Shown here piece by piece: positions 41,119 through 48,489 of a stretch of DNA of 64,000 nucleotides. Position 1 is the first letter of the stretch, and each line of letters opens with the position of its first letter. Made by a program: the position numbers and the translations under genes. Source of the stretch: VFMC01 sp040398525 (GTDB taxonomy: Bacteria; Actinomycetota; Acidimicrobiia; Acidimicrobiales; Ilumatobacteraceae); assembly GCA_040398525.1 (NCBI GenBank), contig JBBATY010000012.1:1-64000 (forward strand). The letters run 5' to 3'. The notes under the pieces are model-generated. The model ran no database searches. It was not told the DNA's origin and was given only the letters and a program-made list of their open reading frames with translations.

Positions 41119-42369
41119 GTGGGCTCCGGTTCGACCTTCCGATCGCTGCGGCACCGCAACGCTCGGCTGTTCTTCATCGGCCTGATCGTCAGCAACGTCG
41201 GCACGTGGATGCAGTCGACAGCGATGTCGATCCTCGTCTACCGGCTGACGGGGCGGGCGACTGATGTCGGCATCGCCCTGCTGTGCCAGTTCCTGCCGAT
41301 GCTGCTGCTCGGGGCCTGGGCCGGCTCGGTGGCCGACCGGGTCGACAAGCGGAAGATGGCGTTGTGCACACAGACCGCCATGGGCGCCCAGGCTCTGGTG
41401 CTGGGCGTGCTCACCCTGGCAGGGCTGACCAGCTTGCCCGTGGTGTACCTGCTGTCGCTGCTGCTCGGTGTGTTGGCCGCCCTCGACAACCCGGCCCGCC
41501 GAGGCCTCGTGGTCGAGCTCGTCGAACGTGACGAGATCGTCAATGCACTGGCACTCAACACGGCCGTGATGACCGGCTCGCGCATCTTCGGTCCGGCGCT
41601 CACTGCAGTGCTCGTCGACCCGCTGGGCCCGGGTTGGCTGTTCATCGCCAACGGCTTGTCGTTCGTCGCCATCGTCGTGCCGATCATGGCCATGGACGTC
41701 AGCCAGCTGCATCCGAGCCCGCAGGCCCCGCGCGGCGGCCGGCCGGTGCGGGAGTCGCTGTCGTTCGTGCGGCATCACCACACACTTGCCGTGCTGTTCG
41801 CTGCATTCACCGTGATCGGGACGTTCGCCTTCAACTACTCGGTGTCGCTGCTCAAGATCGCCGACGAACGCTTCGGCGACGAGCGGTTGTTCGGCTGGTT
41901 GCTCACAGCGACGAGCGTCGGCAGCGTGCTCGGGTCGCTCTACACCGCCGGTCGGCGCTCGGTCGGGATGCGGTTCTTCCTCTCAGCGGCGCTGCTGCTC
42001 GGTGTCAGTGGCATCCTCGTGGCCTGGTCGCCGTCGGTGTGGTGGGCCTATGTCGTGGCTCTGCCGCTCGGGGCCGGTGGTGCAGCGATGATCGCTGCGC
42101 TGAACGGCATCACCCAGATCGAGTCGCCCGCCGACATGCGCGGCCGCCTGCTCGCGCTCGGCGCGGTCGCCTTCCTCGGAACGACGCCGATCGGTGCGCC
42201 CGTCACCGGATGGGTGGCCGACAAGGTGAGCGCCGAGTGGAGCCTTGCCTACGGCAGCGTCATCACGCTGGTGACCGTCGTGGTGGCTGCGGCCGTCTAT
42301 CGCCGTTCGTCGGCCCGTGCGCTCGCACCTGCGCCGCAGGCCGATCACGATGTGACAGTCGCCGGCTGA
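41119..42369 (+). CDS. MFS exporter (EntS/MFS_3 type)
   Basis: The protein has 416 aa with about 11-12 hydrophobic segments. FRSLRHRNARLFFIGLIVSNVGTWMQSTA at the N-terminus and the ADRVDKRK loop between segments 2 and 3 are typical of the MFS_3 group, which exports siderophores and drugs. The GTG starts 3 nt after the lepA stop, so it is in the lepA transcript. Its substrate is unknown. It and the photolyase gene interrupt the usual lepA-hemW-hrcA order. Confidence 0.85.
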   Translation: MGSGSTFRSLRHRNARLFFIGLIVSNVGTWMQSTAMSILVYRLTGRATDVGIALLCQFLPMLLLGAWAGSVADRVDKRKMALCTQTAMGAQALVLGVLTLAGLTSLPVVYLLSLLLGVLAALDNPARRGLVVELVERDEIVNALALNTAVMTGSRIFGPALTAVLVDPLGPGWLFIANGLSFVAIVVPIMAMDVSQLHPSPQAPRGGRPVRESLSFVRHHHTLAVLFAAFTVIGTFAFNYSVSLLKIADERFGDERLFGWLLTATSVGSVLGSLYTAGRRSVGMRFFLSAALLLGVSGILVAWSPSVWWAYVVALPLGAGGAAMIAALNGITQIESPADMRGRLLALGAVAFLGTTPIGAPVTGWVADKVSAEWSLAYGSVITLVTVVVAAAVYRRSSARALAPAPQADHDVTVAG

Positions 42370-42388
42370 GTGGGCGACACTGCTCGGC

Positions 42389-43759
42389 GTGGCTCGTGCA
42401 TTGCTCTGGTTCCGGCGCGACCTGCGGACTGATGACCACCCTGCCCTCGCGGCGGCGGCCGCCCACGGTGAGGTCGTGCCGCTGTTCGTCGTCGACCCGC
42501 GCCTTGTGGCTGCGTCGGGCACGCCGCGTCTGGCGTATCTGCGTGCCGCGCTCGACGGGCTGGCAGCTGCACTCGGCGGGGCGTTGGTGCAACGCGTCGG
42601 TGATCCGGTCGACATCGTGCCCGGGTTGGCTCGCGAGCTCGATGTCGACACCGTGTTCGTCAGCCGCGATTTCGGGCCCTACGGGCGCCGTCGGGACGCG
42701 GCCGTCGCCGAGCGACTCGCTGGCGACGGACGTGCCCTGCGCGGGGTCGGCAGCCCGTACGCCGTCGAGCCGGCTCGGGTGACCAAGGCGGACGGCACGC
42801 CGTACGCCGTGTTCACGCCGTACTCGCGCACCTGGCTCGGGGTCGCCGCTGCCGCGGGGGCCCTCGAGGGGCCCGCCGAGACGCCAGCCGTCGGATCGGT
42901 CGACTGGTCAGGCCCCGGTGGCGCGGACAGTGGTGTGCTCGACCCGGGGCCGTGCTTGCTCGAGCTGCCGCCGACATCGTCCGGTGCCGTGCGCGAGCAG
43001 TGGGAACGGTTCCACGACAGCGGGCTCGACAGCTACGACGCCCGACGCGACCTGCCTGCCGTGGAGGGCACCAGCCGGCTGTCGGCGGCGTTGCGGTGGG
43101 GTGTCGTGCACCCGCGCAGCCTGCTCGCCGAGTTGCGCCCAGAGCGTGCTCACGAGGTCTTCCGCAGCGAGCTGATCTGGCGCGAGTTCTACGCCGATGT
43201 GCTGTTCCGCCGGCCTGAGACTGCGTGGCGCAACCTGCAGCCCTCGATGGATGCGATGCCCGTCGACACCGACGCTGCTGCACGCCATCGGTTCGAGGCC
43301 TGGTGCGCCGGTCGCACCGGGTTCCCGATCGTCGATGCAGGTATGCGCCAGCTGCTGGCCACCGGATGGATGCACAACCGCGTGCGGATGATCGTCGCCA
43401 GCTTCTTGGTGAAGGACCTCCACCTGCCCTGGCAGTGGGGGGCGCGACACTTCATGGACCACCTCGTCGACGGCGACCTGGCGTCCAACAACCATGGTTG
43501 GCAGTGGGCGGCCGGCACTGGCACCGACGCCGCGCCGTACTTCAGGGTGTTCAACCCGACCAGCCAGTCCGAACGGTTCGACCCGTCGGGTGAGTACATC
43601 CGCCGCTGGGTCCCCGAGCTGACAGGGCTCCCTGCAGCCGAGATCCACCAACCCGGCCCCTTGCGGCGGGGGGAGTACCCGGCGCCGATGGTCGACCATG
43701 CCGCCGAGCGCGACGAGGCCCTGCGCCGCTACCGTTCGCTGAAGGAGAAGACTGGCTAG
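42389..43759 (+). CDS. phrB: Deoxyribodipyrimidine photolyase (class I)
   Basis: The protein has 456 aa. The N-terminal photolyase domain (LLWFRRDLRTDDHPAL) and the FAD-binding C-terminal part are clear: LIWREFYADVLFRRP, GRTGFPIVDAGMRQLLATGWMHNRVRM and the ASNNHGWQWAAGTGTDAAPYFRVFNP block that forms the flavin and lesion pocket. It splits UV-induced pyrimidine dimers using blue light, in keeping with a sunlit habitat. GTG start, 19 nt after the exporter gene. Confidence 0.93.
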   Translation: MARALLWFRRDLRTDDHPALAAAAAHGEVVPLFVVDPRLVAASGTPRLAYLRAALDGLAAALGGALVQRVGDPVDIVPGLARELDVDTVFVSRDFGPYGRRRDAAVAERLAGDGRALRGVGSPYAVEPARVTKADGTPYAVFTPYSRTWLGVAAAAGALEGPAETPAVGSVDWSGPGGADSGVLDPGPCLLELPPTSSGAVREQWERFHDSGLDSYDARRDLPAVEGTSRLSAALRWGVVHPRSLLAELRPERAHEVFRSELIWREFYADVLFRRPETAWRNLQPSMDAMPVDTDAAARHRFEAWCAGRTGFPIVDAGMRQLLATGWMHNRVRMIVASFLVKDLHLPWQWGARHFMDHLVDGDLASNNHGWQWAAGTGTDAAPYFRVFNPTSQSERFDPSGEYIRRWVPELTGLPAAEIHQPGPLRRGEYPAPMVDHAAERDEALRRYRSLKEKTG

Positions 43760-43762
43760 CCT
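43757..43762 (+). promoter_or_regulatory. -10 box TAGCCT overlapping the photolyase stop (hrcA promoter)
   Basis: The TAG stop of the photolyase gene forms the first half. The box is 27 nt from the hrcA ATG, leaving a leader of about 20 nt with a CGAGG site. No CIRCE operator is visible. Confidence 0.5.
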
Positions 43763-43789
43763 GGCCACGTCCGACACCCGAGGCAGCCC

Positions 43790-44788
43790 ATGCTTGACGA
43801 GCGCAAGACAGCCATCCTGCGAGCGATCGTGCAGGAATACATCGCGACGGCCCAACCGGTGGGCTCCGGTCACGCTGCCGCGATCGCGGGGCTCCAGGTC
43901 AGTTCGGCGACCGTGCGCAACGAAATGGCCGTGCTCGAGCAGGAGGGCTACCTCGTCCAGCCGCACACATCAGCTGGTCGGATCCCCACCGACAAGGGGT
44001 ACCGCTACTTCGTCGACCACCTCACCGAGCCCAAGGGTCTCGACACCGCGACACAGCAGCAGGTCGGTGCGTTCTTCGACGCCACCCATGTGCGGCTCGA
44101 GGAGCTGCTCCATCGCACGTCGAACCTGCTGGCAACGCTGACGGCGCACACCTCGCTCGTGGTCGGTCCGGGCGTCGATCGGGCGACGGTCCGCTCGGTG
44201 CAGGTCGTGGCAGTATCCTTGCGTGTGGCGGTCGTGGTGGCCGTGCTGTCGAACGGATCGGTCGAGAACGAGACGATCGAGTTCGAAGGCGAGCTGTCCG
44301 ACGCTCGCGTGGCGGCCGCGACGGCCCACCTGCAGCGTGTGCTCGGTGGTGGGCCGATCGAGGACAGAGCGCTGCCGAAGACGGGTGATGCCGTCACCGA
44401 CGACCTCTGTGCCGCTGCGCTCGACTCGCTGGTACGCGCCCGTGGTCACGAGCCGGTCTTCGTGGGTGGGGCCTCGGTGGTGGCCAAGTCGTTCGAAGCG
44501 GTCGAGACCGTGCGCGAGGTGCTGCAGGTGCTCGAGCAGCAGTACGTCATGGTGTCGTTGCTGCGCGACGTGCTGGGTCGGGGGCAGACCGTGGCCATCG
44601 GTGCCGAGACCGGGCTCGAGCCGCTCGCCGCGTGTGCCGTGATCGTGGCGCCGGTGGTGGTCGATGGCGAGCACGTGGGCACTGTCGGGGTGCTCGGCCC
44701 GACCCGGATGAACTACCCGCGGGCGCTCGCCGCCGTCGAGGTGGTCGGCGATCGACTCGGTCGGCACCTGGCCGAGGGGGCGGGCTGA
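43790..44788 (+). CDS. hrcA: Heat-inducible transcription repressor HrcA
   Basis: The protein has 332 aa. The N-terminal winged helix is typical: ILRAIVQEYIATAQPVGSGH, SATVRNEMAVLEQEGYLVQPHTSAGRIPTDKGYRYFVD. The GAF-like middle and the C-terminal GPTRMNYPRALAAVEVV complete the family. It represses chaperone genes through CIRCE elements; none is seen here, so the targets (groEL, for example) must lie elsewhere. It ends 1 nt before dnaJ. Confidence 0.95.
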   Translation: MLDERKTAILRAIVQEYIATAQPVGSGHAAAIAGLQVSSATVRNEMAVLEQEGYLVQPHTSAGRIPTDKGYRYFVDHLTEPKGLDTATQQQVGAFFDATHVRLEELLHRTSNLLATLTAHTSLVVGPGVDRATVRSVQVVAVSLRVAVVVAVLSNGSVENETIEFEGELSDARVAAATAHLQRVLGGGPIEDRALPKTGDAVTDDLCAAALDSLVRARGHEPVFVGGASVVAKSFEAVETVREVLQVLEQQYVMVSLLRDVLGRGQTVAIGAETGLEPLAACAVIVAPVVVDGEHVGTVGVLGPTRMNYPRALAAVEVVGDRLGRHLAEGAG

Positions 44789-44789
44789 G

Positions 44790-45914
44790 ATGGCCGACTA
44801 CTACGAGCTGCTCGGCGTGCCGCGCAATGCGAGCCCCGACGACATCAAGAAGGCCTACCGCAAGCGGGCGCGTGAGCTTCACCCCGACGCCAACCCCGAC
44901 GACCCCACGGCGGAGGAGCGGTTCAAGGCGGTGGCGCGTGCGTACGAGGTGTTGAGCGACCCCGACCAGCGGATGAGGTACGACCGGTTCGGCGAGGCGG
45001 CTACAGGTGGCGCGGCGGGCCCCAATGTCGGCGACATGTTCGGTGGCGGCCTGGGCGACCTGTTCGACGCCTTCTTCGGCGGCGCCGGAGGCGGTGGTCC
45101 CTTCGGTGGGCGCGGCGGCCCGGCAGGCCCACCCCGCGGTCAGGACCTCGAGGTGGTCGTCGACATCTCGCTCGAGCAGGCGGTGTTCGGAGCCACGGTG
45201 CCGGTGGCGGTGCGCACCGCAGCGCGTTGCGACAGTTGCGGGGGTAGCGGCGCGGCCGAGGGCACCCAGGCCGTGATGTGTGTCGACTGCAATGGCCGCG
45301 GCCAAGTGCAACGGGTGCGTCAGAGCCTGCTCGGACAGATGGTGACCTCGTCGGCATGCCCACGCTGCAACGGCCTCGGCCAGGTGGTGCCGAGCCCGTG
45401 TGTGCCGTGCCGCGGCGATGGCCGGACGATCACCGACAAGACGTACCAGGTCGACATCCCCGCCGGGGTCGACACCGGATCGACGTTGCGCCTCACCGGG
45501 CGCGGTGCGGTCGGGGTGCGTGGCGGCGGGGCGGGCGACCTGTACGTCCACATCCGCGTCGCGGCTCACGAGCGGTTCGAGCGCGACGGGGACGACCTGC
45601 TGTGCAACCTCCCGGTGTCGATCGCCCAGGCGACGCTGGGCGCCAAGTTCACCGTGGCCACCCTCGACGGCGAGGAGGAGATCGTCGTTCCGCCGGGCAG
45701 CCAGCCGGGCTTGGTCTTCCTCCTGCGCGGACGCGGGGCGGCCCGGCTCCAGGGCAGGGGTCGGGGCGATCTGCGCGTGCGCGTCGACGTCCAAGTGCCG
45801 ACCAAGCTCACCGATGCCGAGGCTGAACTGCTCCGGAAATTCGCCGAGTTGCGCGGTGAGCCGGTGCAGACCGAGCAGGGTCTGTTCTCGCGCATCAAAT
45901 CCGCCTTCTCGTGA
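44790..45914 (+). CDS. dnaJ: Chaperone protein DnaJ
   Basis: The protein has 374 aa. The J domain has the HPD motif at 31-33, followed by a Gly/Phe-rich region, a zinc centre of four cysteine pairs (CDSCGGSG, CVDCNGRG, CPRCNGLG, CVPCRGDG) and the substrate-binding C-terminal domains. It is the co-chaperone of DnaK. The pairing with hrcA matches the DnaJ2-type locus of actinobacteria; a second copy beside dnaK is likely elsewhere. The stop overlaps rsmE (GTGA). Confidence 0.95.
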   Translation: MADYYELLGVPRNASPDDIKKAYRKRARELHPDANPDDPTAEERFKAVARAYEVLSDPDQRMRYDRFGEAATGGAAGPNVGDMFGGGLGDLFDAFFGGAGGGGPFGGRGGPAGPPRGQDLEVVVDISLEQAVFGATVPVAVRTAARCDSCGGSGAAEGTQAVMCVDCNGRGQVQRVRQSLLGQMVTSSACPRCNGLGQVVPSPCVPCRGDGRTITDKTYQVDIPAGVDTGSTLRLTGRGAVGVRGGGAGDLYVHIRVAAHERFERDGDDLLCNLPVSIAQATLGAKFTVATLDGEEEIVVPPGSQPGLVFLLRGRGAARLQGRGRGDLRVRVDVQVPTKLTDAEAELLRKFAELRGEPVQTEQGLFSRIKSAFS

Positions 45915-46594
45915 ACGAGGCTCTCCGCCGCTCTGCCGCGCACGTGTTCGTGGCGTCGCTCGACGCCCCCGAGCTCGACGTGGACGACCTGCACCATCTC
46001 CGGCGCGTGTTGCGCATCGGGCCGCGCGATGCGGTGACGGTGAGCGACGGCCGCGGCGCCTGGGCGAGGGCTGTGCTCGGTGCGGACGGTGCCCTGCAGA
46101 CGGCGGGTAGCGCCGAGCACGTCGAGCATCGCTCGCCGGTGGGTGTGGCGACAGCGTTGGTGAAGGGCGACCGCTCGGAGTTGGTGGTGCAGAAGCTGAC
46201 CGAGCTCGGTGTCGACCGCATCCTCTTCTTCGCCTCGGCGCGGTCGGTGGTGCGGTGGGACGAGGAACGACGTGAGCGGCACCTCGGCCGTCTGCGCCGC
46301 ATCGCCCGAGAGGCTGCGATGCAGAGCCGCAGGGTGTGGCTGCCCGAAGTGGAGTTCGTCGGCTGGTCGGAGTTGGTGGCCGAACAGGGCGCGGTGCTGG
46401 CCGAGCCCGGGGCGACGGGTGCCCTCGATGCCGAGGCCCGCCTCGTGGTGGTGGGCCCCGAAGGCGGGTTCGATCCCGAGGAGATGGCGTGTGGGCTTCC
46501 GACCGTCACGCTGGGTGAGCACGTGCTCAGGGTCGAGACGGCGGCCATCGCCGCAGCTGTGCTGCTCGCCGCGGCGCGCCGCACCAGGGGCTGA
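45911..46594 (+). CDS. rsmE: 16S rRNA m3U1498 methyltransferase
   Basis: The protein has 227 aa. An N-terminal PUA-like part (LDVDDLHHLRRVLRIGPRDAVTV) precedes a SPOUT methyltransferase domain with the SAM-binding knot GPEGGFDPEE and LGEHVLRVETAAIAA. It methylates U1498 of 16S rRNA. It starts within the dnaJ stop, a coupling found in many actinobacteria; phoH, ybeY and era, which often come next, are not here. Confidence 0.93.
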   Translation: MNEALRRSAAHVFVASLDAPELDVDDLHHLRRVLRIGPRDAVTVSDGRGAWARAVLGADGALQTAGSAEHVEHRSPVGVATALVKGDRSELVVQKLTELGVDRILFFASARSVVRWDEERRERHLGRLRRIAREAAMQSRRVWLPEVEFVGWSELVAEQGAVLAEPGATGALDAEARLVVVGPEGGFDPEEMACGLPTVTLGEHVLRVETAAIAAAVLLAAARRTRG

Positions 46595-46702
46595 GTGTTC
46601 GGACTGTCCGACATGCCCGACCGGACACCTGCGCTCGATGACCGCGGACTCTTGGTGCCGCTTCCGCCACTCCCTGTTGGCATTTTGGACGCAGCGTGGC
46701 AC

Positions 46703-46708
46703 TATTAC
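46703..46708 (+). promoter_or_regulatory. Possible -10 box TATTAC
   Basis: The hexamer ends 8 nt before an ATG (46717) that opens a 16-codon ORF overlapping the BldD-like gene. Confidence 0.35.
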
Positions 46709-46716
46709 CACGTGTG

Positions 46717-46767
46717 ATGATGTCGCTGGCGGCATCACCCGGCTCCGAGGGGCGTGCAGATGCGTGA
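46717..46767 (+). CDS. Possible 16-codon leader ORF overlapping the bldD-like start
   Basis: MMSLAASPGSEGRADA ends at a TGA 3 nt past the ATG of the regulator, in another frame. If translated, it would interfere with or re-initiate translation of the regulator. Confidence 0.3.
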   Translation: MMSLAASPGSEGRADA

Positions 46768-47284
46768 ATTCGACGACGACGATGTGCAGTCGTCGCCCTA
46801 CAGCCGCAAGGTGGGCGACCGACTCCGAGTGATCCGCCGGCAGAAGCGGCTCTCCCTTCAGGAGGTCGAGGCCAACTCCGACGACGAGTTCAAGGCCTCG
46901 GTGCTCGGCGCCTACGAGCGCGGTGAGCGGGCCATCTCGGTGCCGCGCCTCGAGCGACTGGCCAAGTTCTACAACGTGCCCGTCGATCAACTCCTGCCGC
47001 GCGAGGACGTCTCGGCAGGCGGCGAGAGCGGCGATGCCGAGGCGGTGCGCAAGATCGCGGTCGACCTGCAGAAGCTGCAGCAGCTCAGCGGCCAGCCGTT
47101 CGAGATGCTCGCCCGGTTCCTGCGGATGATCCAGGTCCAGCGGCAGGACTTCAACGGCAAGGTCATCACCGTCCGCGGCGACGACACGCGGGCGATCGCA
47201 GCGATGCTCGACGTCCCCGTCGACCAGGTCGGCGATCGTCTCGACGCGCTCGACCTGCTCTTCCACTACGGCGAACGCCAGTAG
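46760..47284 (+). CDS. BldD-like XRE transcriptional regulator
   Basis: The protein has 174 aa. An N-terminal helix-turn-helix (VGDRLRVIRRQKRLSLQEVEAN ... KASVLGAYERGERAISVPRLERLAKFYNVPVDQLLP) agrees closely with BldD of actinobacteria, followed by a helical C-terminal domain that in Streptomyces BldD binds cyclic di-GMP. The RxxD-type residues that bind the dinucleotide cannot be assigned with confidence. ATG 46760 is preferred to GTG 46754 because of the spacing to GAGGGG. It probably regulates many genes. Confidence 0.87.
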   Translation: MREFDDDDVQSSPYSRKVGDRLRVIRRQKRLSLQEVEANSDDEFKASVLGAYERGERAISVPRLERLAKFYNVPVDQLLPREDVSAGGESGDAEAVRKIAVDLQKLQQLSGQPFEMLARFLRMIQVQRQDFNGKVITVRGDDTRAIAAMLDVPVDQVGDRLDALDLLFHYGERQ

Positions 47285-47316
47285 GGAGCGCCCGTCCGGC
47301 CGCGGCCGGGCGGCAG

Positions 47317-47322
47317 TAGGGT
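47317..47322 (+). promoter_or_regulatory. -10 box TAGGGT for hemW
   Basis: The hexamer ends 7 nt before the GTG at 47330. A GC-rich palindrome (CCGGCCGCGGCCGG, 47297-47310) just upstream may end the bldD-like transcript. Confidence 0.55.
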
Positions 47323-47329
47323 CGCCACT

Positions 47330-48385
47330 GTGAGCCCTCGGCCGTTTGGCGTCTACCTGCACATCCCGTTCTGTGCGCGGCGCTGCGACTACTGCGCGTT
47401 CGCGACCTGGACCGATCGGCACCATCTGCAGCAGCGCTACCTCGATGCGCTCGCCGCCGATGTGCGCAGGTCGTGCTCCGAACCGGCGACCAGCGTGTTC
47501 GTCGGTGGCGGCACACCGACACTCGTCGATGCCGAGGCGCTCGCCGAGGTGATCGCTGCAATCCCCGTGGTTCCCGGCGCTGAGGTCACGGTGGAGTGCA
47601 ACCCCGACGATGTCGATGTCGCCATGCTGCGCGCCTACCGCGACGCCGGGGTGACGAGGGTGAGCATCGGTGTGCAGTCGATGGCGCCGGCCGTGCTCGC
47701 CTCGCTCGGACGGTGGCATCAGCCCGACAACGTCGTGCGCGCCGTGGAGGCGGTGCGCGCCGTCGGCCTGCCCACCTGGAATCTCGACCTGATCTACGGC
47801 GGGGCGGGCGAGCGGCTGGCCGACTGGGAGCAGACGGTGCGCGCCGTGCTTGCCCTCGAGCCCCCGCACGTGTCGGCGTATGCCCTGACGGTCGAGGCAG
47901 GAACACCGCTGGCGGCGCAGCCCGACCGGCACCCAGACGACGACGACCTGGCCGACAAGTACGAGCTCGTCGACGAGCTGTTCAGTGCTGCCGGGCTCGA
48001 GAACTACGAGGTCAGCAACTGGGCCCGGCCCGGCCACGAGTGCCGGCACAACCGGCTGTACTGGCTGCAGGACAACTACCTCGGGTTCGGTTCGGCGGCA
48101 CACTCGCACCGCGACGGGCGGCGCTGGTGGAACGTGCGGACCCCGGAGCGGTACATCGCCGCGGTCGAGCGGGGCGAGCCGACCGAGGCGTCCGGCGAGA
48201 GCCTCGACGACGAGACCCGCCGCCTGGAAGGGCTGCAGCTCGCGCTGCGGATGCGTGAGGGTGTGCCTGCGGCAGCGCTCGATCTCGACGGTCTCGAGGA
48301 CCTGGTGGTGGTGGAGGGCGACCGCGTCCGGCTCACGCGATCCGGGCGGCTGCTCGCCAACGAGGTGTCGCTCCGGCTGCGCTGA
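47330..48385 (+). CDS. hemW: Heme chaperone HemW (radical SAM)
   Basis: The protein has 351 aa. The radical SAM iron-sulfur motif is CARRCDYC near residue 15, and the HemW-specific HNRLYWLQDNYLGFGSAAHS (HNxxYW) distinguishes it from oxygen-independent coproporphyrinogen oxidase HemN. It binds heme and helps insert it into respiratory enzymes. GTG start, leaderless by position. Its place between a regulator and hrcA-linked genes is common in bacteria. Confidence 0.92.
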   Translation: MSPRPFGVYLHIPFCARRCDYCAFATWTDRHHLQQRYLDALAADVRRSCSEPATSVFVGGGTPTLVDAEALAEVIAAIPVVPGAEVTVECNPDDVDVAMLRAYRDAGVTRVSIGVQSMAPAVLASLGRWHQPDNVVRAVEAVRAVGLPTWNLDLIYGGAGERLADWEQTVRAVLALEPPHVSAYALTVEAGTPLAAQPDRHPDDDDLADKYELVDELFSAAGLENYEVSNWARPGHECRHNRLYWLQDNYLGFGSAAHSHRDGRRWWNVRTPERYIAAVERGEPTEASGESLDDETRRLEGLQLALRMREGVPAAALDLDGLEDLVVVEGDRVRLTRSGRLLANEVSLRLR

Positions 48386-48389
48386 CTGG

Positions 48390-48395
48390 TAGCCT
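48390..48395 (+). promoter_or_regulatory. -10 box TAGCCT for tRNA-Val
   Basis: The hexamer lies 14 nt before the first base of the tRNA, which would give a precursor with a leader of about 8 nt. Confidence 0.5.
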
Positions 48396-48409
48396 CGTGC
48401 ACGCTGTAC

Positions 48410-48483
48410 GGGCGTATAGCTCAGTTGGTTAGAGCGCCACCTTGACACGGTGGAGGTCTCCGGTTCGAGTCCGGCTACGCCCA
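48410..48483 (+). tRNA. tRNA-Val(GAC)
   Basis: A 74-nt cloverleaf: acceptor GGGCGTA/TACGCCC with discriminator A, D-arm with AGCTCAGTTGGTTAGAGC, anticodon stem CCACC/GGTGG with loop TTGACAC (anticodon GAC), and T-arm CCGGTTCGAGTCCGG. CCA is not encoded. No integrase or repeat marks it as an integration site. Confidence 0.95.
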
Positions 48484-48489
48484 CGCTGA

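Noticed and set aside
38965..41781. A 938-codon open frame antisense to lepA
   Set aside because: Only the last 84 codons (rpsT) are real. The rest is His/Arg/Val-rich shadow sequence of lepA and the MFS gene, typical of high-GC DNA.
43757..43790. CIRCE operator before hrcA
   Set aside because: No TTAGCACTC inverted repeat is present in the leader or before dnaJ.
48410..48483. tRNA-Val as an integration site
   Set aside because: No integrase, no repeated 3' tRNA end and no change of gene style nearby.
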